From the NCBI GenBank assembly GCA_003313425.1, contig NHZP01000087.1:1-64000 (forward strand): a DNA stretch of 64,000 nt, in the 5' to 3' direction. Numbering within the stretch: the stretch's first letter is position 1; each line of letters opens with the position of its first letter. The notes beneath the pieces were generated by a model, which was not told the DNA's origin, did not search any database, and saw only the letters and a list, made by a program, of their open reading frames with translations. The translations under genes were made by a program, and so were the position numbers. Shown here piece after piece: positions 59,105-64,000 of this stretch. This stretch comes from Pseudopyrenochaeta lycopersici. Taxonomy: Eukaryota; Ascomycota; Dothideomycetes; Pleosporales; Pseudopyrenochaetaceae.

Positions 59105-62100
59105 TTTGAAAGCTAAGCCTAAATTTGTTAGTTAGAATAAGAAAAAGAAGAACTAGAATAACAGCCTTACTGACACGGAGCTCTATTATTTACTAGGCCC
59201 GTATCTAAACCGTATTGCCACCACTATACTGCGTTAGGAGGTGCGTAGTATAACTTTTAGGGACCTTATAAGCTAATATTAGCTTTAAAAACAAGTTAGA
59301 AATATATTAAAAGCGATTAATAAGCCTGCCGCGTCGTTATCTAGCTTAAATGCCGCGGTATTAAGTATTAGGCTGGCCAGCTAATTAGCAATCGCCAGGT
59401 TAGCTAAGCAAGACCTACTAAAACCTAATTAGCTAAGACTGCAGTGCCTTACCCTACACAACCTCGCGTCTGCCTAAGTTATTAGGGATGTTTAGGGGCA
59501 TTTTTCTATTAAAGAAAAGGTTAAGTTAAATTAAGAAGAGACTGTTAGTCTTAAAAAAGGACTAAATTTAGGGCTTAACTTAATATAATTTAGGACTTTT
59601 AATACCTAAACTAGGCATAAAGCCCTAAGAATATATAATACTTAGTATAAAGCTTTAGTTAATCCTACTAAATAAGAAGCTATAATAATTTAAAAGAAGA
59701 TAGGCATAGCTTACGTGTAGTATAACCTTCTAACCTGCTAGGCCTTATTTAATAAGTATGTAGTAAAGTATCTTATTAACACTAGCGCATAGATAAACCT
59801 TTTAAGATATAGTGCAGCTAAGGTATTAAAGCTTATATTAAGATAGAGTAGTTACTACAAATAGAAGTACTAATCCTTTTATAGGAACTGCGTAAAGTGT
59901 CCTAGTTAAAGTAGGGGAGGTAACTATTATTAGTTACTTTAGGATCATTTAAAACCTAATAAGATTAGTAATTTTAGGTAGACTTTAGTGCGCTTTAGTA
60001 AGGTTATTAATTTAGTATAATATATATAGAAGAATTACGTGCAGGATTATTTCTAAGAATAGAGATAGAAACGCTATTTTTATAGCCTCTAATCCTGCTC
60101 TACTATATCTAAGAGACTATATACTAACTCCTAAAGATAAGGAAAATATATAGTAAATACTCTTTCTAGAGAGGAGTATCTAAATTTAAGTAGAAGATAC
60201 CTAAGATAATATTTTAGTTTAGAATCTTATTTATCTTATACTTAAGTTAAGTATATTTAAGAGGCTAAGTTTATAAAAGCTTCTATTAGATTTAGTAAAT
60301 TTTTACCTATTTTTATAACTAATAATAAGTAGTAATTTAAAGAATAAGTAAAGTAAGTAATAAGCTATATAGTTAGAGCCTCTAAGGATCTTTTAGCTAT
60401 GTAAGAATTAGAGTCTTTTTTAGTTATGTATAAACTTAACTATTAAGTATAATAAGAAAAGAGAAAGAAGTGTATAGATAGTTAGGTTAATACCCTATAT
60501 AAGAGGGTAGCTAATAAGGTGTAACTTATAGATATTCCTGTAGTATTAGATATTAAGAAGTTTAGGCGTAAGGATTAGAAGCAGTATACTATTAAACTAT
60601 AACTCTTAACAAAAAGTCTAAGACATCCTAATATTAGGCCTTTTAATTACCTTTTTAAGTATAGATATATAGTATTCCTATAAAGTATAAGATTAATACT
60701 AGAAAAGCTAGCCTTATAAAAGTTTAAATCTAAGTTAATAAAATTAGAAGTTTAGCTATTTATTAAAATATTAATAAATAGAGGAACCGTAATTACTTTT
60801 ACTTTCTTTAATATAGGATAAATTATTAAGGATATATATCTTCTATATAAGATATAGACTATTAAATATAAAGCTTAGTAAGAAAAATTATTCCTAATAG
60901 CGCGAGCTGTTAAGGAAGAAGTAGTTATAATATTTAATAACAGACTTAATTAAGGGGTACTAAAAAGGTGCGCTAGTTAGTATTGAAACTTATAGTTTCT
61001 AGTTAAAAAGAAGAATAAGAGCTATTAGATAATACTTAGGTTAATTAAGATAAACGCAGTATCTCTTAGGGATACTAATCTACCTCTAATAGTAGATAAA
61101 TTCTCTAAGTATTTTAGTAGATATTAAATTCTTTCTCTTATAGATCTATTCTTAGGATATAACTAGATTATACTTTATCTAGATAGTAGAGACATAACTA
61201 CCTTTTATACGCTAGTTAGCTTACTTTAATACTATATAATAGTTTAAGGCGCGACTAACTTAGTTATAGTCTTTTAGTAAGTAGTTATAAAGATTATAAA
61301 GGATTATTAGCTATATACTATTCCTTTTATAGATAATATTACTACTAGCAGTCCTAAAACTAACTATAGAGGAGAAGAAGTATTTCCTAAAGTAAGAAGA
61401 TATATATTAGAACATATTTAATAGCTAGATAAGGCTCTAGCTAACGTAGAAAAGCTAGAGCTATAATTTTAAGTAAGAAGTATTATTAGGGAGTCTTTAG
61501 ATTAGGGGTAGTTAGATATAAGGTTACTGCGTAAGAGAGATATCTAGATTAATAGAAAGTAGCTAAGATTCTAGATTAGCTAGAATACAGAAATATAAAA
61601 GAAGTAAGGGCGTTTATAAGTATCTGCGTCTACTATAAGATATAGGTGCCTAGTTTTACTATTTGCGCGAAGCCCCTATTCTAGTTAATAAGGACTAGTA
61701 TTAAATAGATATAGTAAGAGGCTTAATAAGAGGCTATGCGTACGTTAAAGTAATATATTACTTTAGCTCTAGTATTAGTAAGTCCTAATTATAAGAATAG
61801 AGGCATAATCTTTATAGTAGTAGATGTAAGTAAGGAAGGCGCAGGCGCGTCTCTTAAACAGATTAGAGTAGATAGAAAGAGACACTTATATTAATTTAAA
61901 AGTATAATATAGTTAAAAGCTAAGAGTCTCTAGCACTTAATAAAGCTTAAGTATAAAGTAGTATTATAGGCGCTAAAGAAATTCAGAACCTAGGTATATA
62001 GATAGTATTTTACTATTAAAACAGACGCTTAGACGCTTATTTATTAACTTAATAGATTATTACTTAATGTCCTTAGATTAGTCTAAAATAGGTAGCTTAT

Positions 62101-64000
62101 AGCTATCTTTACTTAAGACTTTAATATTAAGTATGTTCTTAGAAAGAAGAATATTATTACTAATACGTTATTACGTTACCTAAAGCTAGAAGGATAGGAA
62201 CAGCTAGATAAGACTAAAGATAACCTTAAAGACTTTATTAAAAACGTAATTACTAACCTTAAGTTTACCTTACTTACTAAGATAAGTAAGGTACTAGATA
62301 AGTAATACTTAGATAAGTCTAAAGTAATTACTTAGTTCTTAATAAGATTTAAGAAGCCTAAAGGCCTTATAAGGGTATAACTTTAAGTATAGAAAAAGAG
62401 GGTAATAAATTTCTTTATATAAGAAGAGTATCTCTTCTAAAAGTCTATAAAGAATATAGCTATTTATTAAGTTATAGATAATCCTAATCTTAAGACTATA
62501 GCTATATAGGAAATATATTAATAGATTAGTTATAGAGGAGTAAATAGCGTCTATTTAATACTTACTTAATAATACTAGGAAGAAAGGATGTATAAGGAGG
62601 TGTAACGCGCGATTATATTATGTAAATAGTACTAGCAAAAATTATTAAGTCGTGAGTAAGAGATACTAATAAATACTTACTATCACGCGTTATAGGAACG
62701 AGTTACTGTAGACGTTATTTATATACTATATTATTAAGGAAAGAAATTTAAGAATACCTTAGTAGATAGCTAGAGGTATAAGTAATAGCTAATAATAAGT
62801 TATCTACTATTACTAAGTTTTTATATAAGGAAATATTATGTTACTAGAGTATAATAAGGATACTTACTATAGACAGTAGACCTAATTTTAGAAAGGTAGT
62901 TAAAGCCCTTACTAAGATTTATTATATTAGGAGGATTTAGGTATTAGCATATAACTCTTAGGCTATAGGAAAAATTAAGAGTAGTTATAAGCTAATATAT
63001 AACGTACCAGCAAAGCTTCCTAGACCTTAGATTAATAATCTTCTAATAGTATTATAAGTAGACAGAATTTCTACTTAGAGTTAGACTAGATATTCTCCTT
63101 ATTAGTTAGTTACTAGTTAGAATCTAGTACTTCTAATTAAGCTTACTCTTCTAACGTAGCAAATATTACTATTTAGATAAGTAATATTAAGAGGCTAGTT
63201 ATTAGTAGTGCGAGCTATACAGCTAGATTTAAGAGATTAATTTCTTAAAGACGCAGTGTTAAGAACTAAGTACCTATAACGCGAAAAGAAGGAATATTAA
63301 GATAATTATAGGGAGATTTATTAAGAAAAAATTAAAGATAATAACTTTATACTAATATAGAACTTAGCTAGAGATATTAATATATTAAGAGATAAGATAC
63401 TTATAAGTAGATAGCTAGGACTATATAAAGTCTTTTATACTAACTAGGATAAAGGTAACTATTAACTTATAAACCTTAATAGCACGTAATTTAGAAATAC
63501 TACTCTAGAGTAGAGACCTAAACTATAGGTACCTTAAGATAAAAGTAAGGTTACTTAAGAGTATTAAGGTCGCGTAAAGCTATAGGGTTTATTATTATAG
63601 GATATTAAGGCTAACTTTTTACTACTACCTGTTTAATTTAATAAATCTTAAGATAATAAGTTTATAGTTATTAAGAATCTTAACTAAAATAAAATTTAGT
63701 TATAAGAGATAGAGAATAACTCTTCTATAAACTAAAATTTATCTAAAGATATAATATAGCTAACTGTACGTAGCTATTTTATTATTATACTAAGATCTTT
63801 AATAAAGACTAAGAGATAATAATATATTTAAATGCCTAATTTAGAAATTAACCTTAACTTAGAAGATAAGCTTACTTAAGCTTAAAGGATAGGCTTTTAT
63901 CTTAAAGTAGGGGAGGAGCTGTATTTCCTTTATTAAATCTTTATATATTTTTATATATTTAGTATTATATATATGCAGCGTAACCTTCTAGGTATATTGA
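59105..64000 (+). mobile_element. Second copy of element B (gag-pol), RIP-saturated, truncated
   Basis: Collinear with 12563-17505 of element B from the late gag region (AAGCCTAAATTTGTTAGTTA) to the pol end and into the spacer; the window ends within it. Nearly all CA/TG still present in the first copy have become TA here. Small deletions against copy 1 lie near 59834 (about 30 bp) and 62750 (about 14 bp). The left end is cut, without LTR or leader, at the satellite. The frame relation between protease and pol is the same as in copy 1. Confidence 0.9.

Overview
The window is fungal chromosomal DNA, almost certainly from a filamentous ascomycete (Pezizomycotina). Introns are 50-60 bp with GT..AG ends, a Zn(II)2Cys6 regulator is present, and several transposon families carry the scars of repeat-induced point mutation (RIP): Gln and Trp codons turned into TAG/TAA throughout, with CpA/TpG nearly gone while CpG survives. 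I cannot name the species.

Layout. 1-26.3 kb is a nest of dead transposons. A Tc1/mariner end (1-403) and a pogo-type transposase tail (404-1042) lie beside a hAT element (termini 1043 and 24165). The hAT is split by a Gypsy LTR retrotransposon (3650-23611, 302-bp LTRs, perfect CTACC duplication). That Gypsy element is in turn split by a second LTR element (9709-22268) that carries gag, pol and an extra ~1,200-codon third ORF between pol and the polypurine tract. Two more hAT remnants and a LINE ORF1 fragment follow (24.2-26.3 kb).

26.3-47.2 kb is the gene island. A GH2 beta-galactosidase pseudogene (minus strand) is cut by a 3.1-kb hAT with a perfect 8-bp duplication. It is divergent from an intact LAC12/lactose-permease-like MFS gene, followed by a zinc-cluster regulator gene, a secreted beta-propeller protein resembling fungal saponin hydrolase, two Tc1/mariner elements, an intracellular GH1 beta-glucosidase and an RTA1-family membrane protein. 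The arrangement suggests a former beta-galactoside/glycoside utilisation cluster whose hydrolase has died while the permease and the putative regulator remain open.

47.2-64 kb is again repeats: a pogo/Fot transposon with a 12-bp coding minisatellite, a reversed fragment of the third ORF, a minus-strand Copia element, a GC-richer broken gene resembling telomere-linked RecQ helicases but with no recognisable helicase core, a ~1-kb AT-rich ~80-bp satellite, and a heavily RIP-mutated second copy of the gag-pol element running off the window. The helicase relative hints at a subtelomeric or formerly subtelomeric setting; no telomere repeat is present.

All identifications come from reading motifs and repeats by eye; no database search was run.
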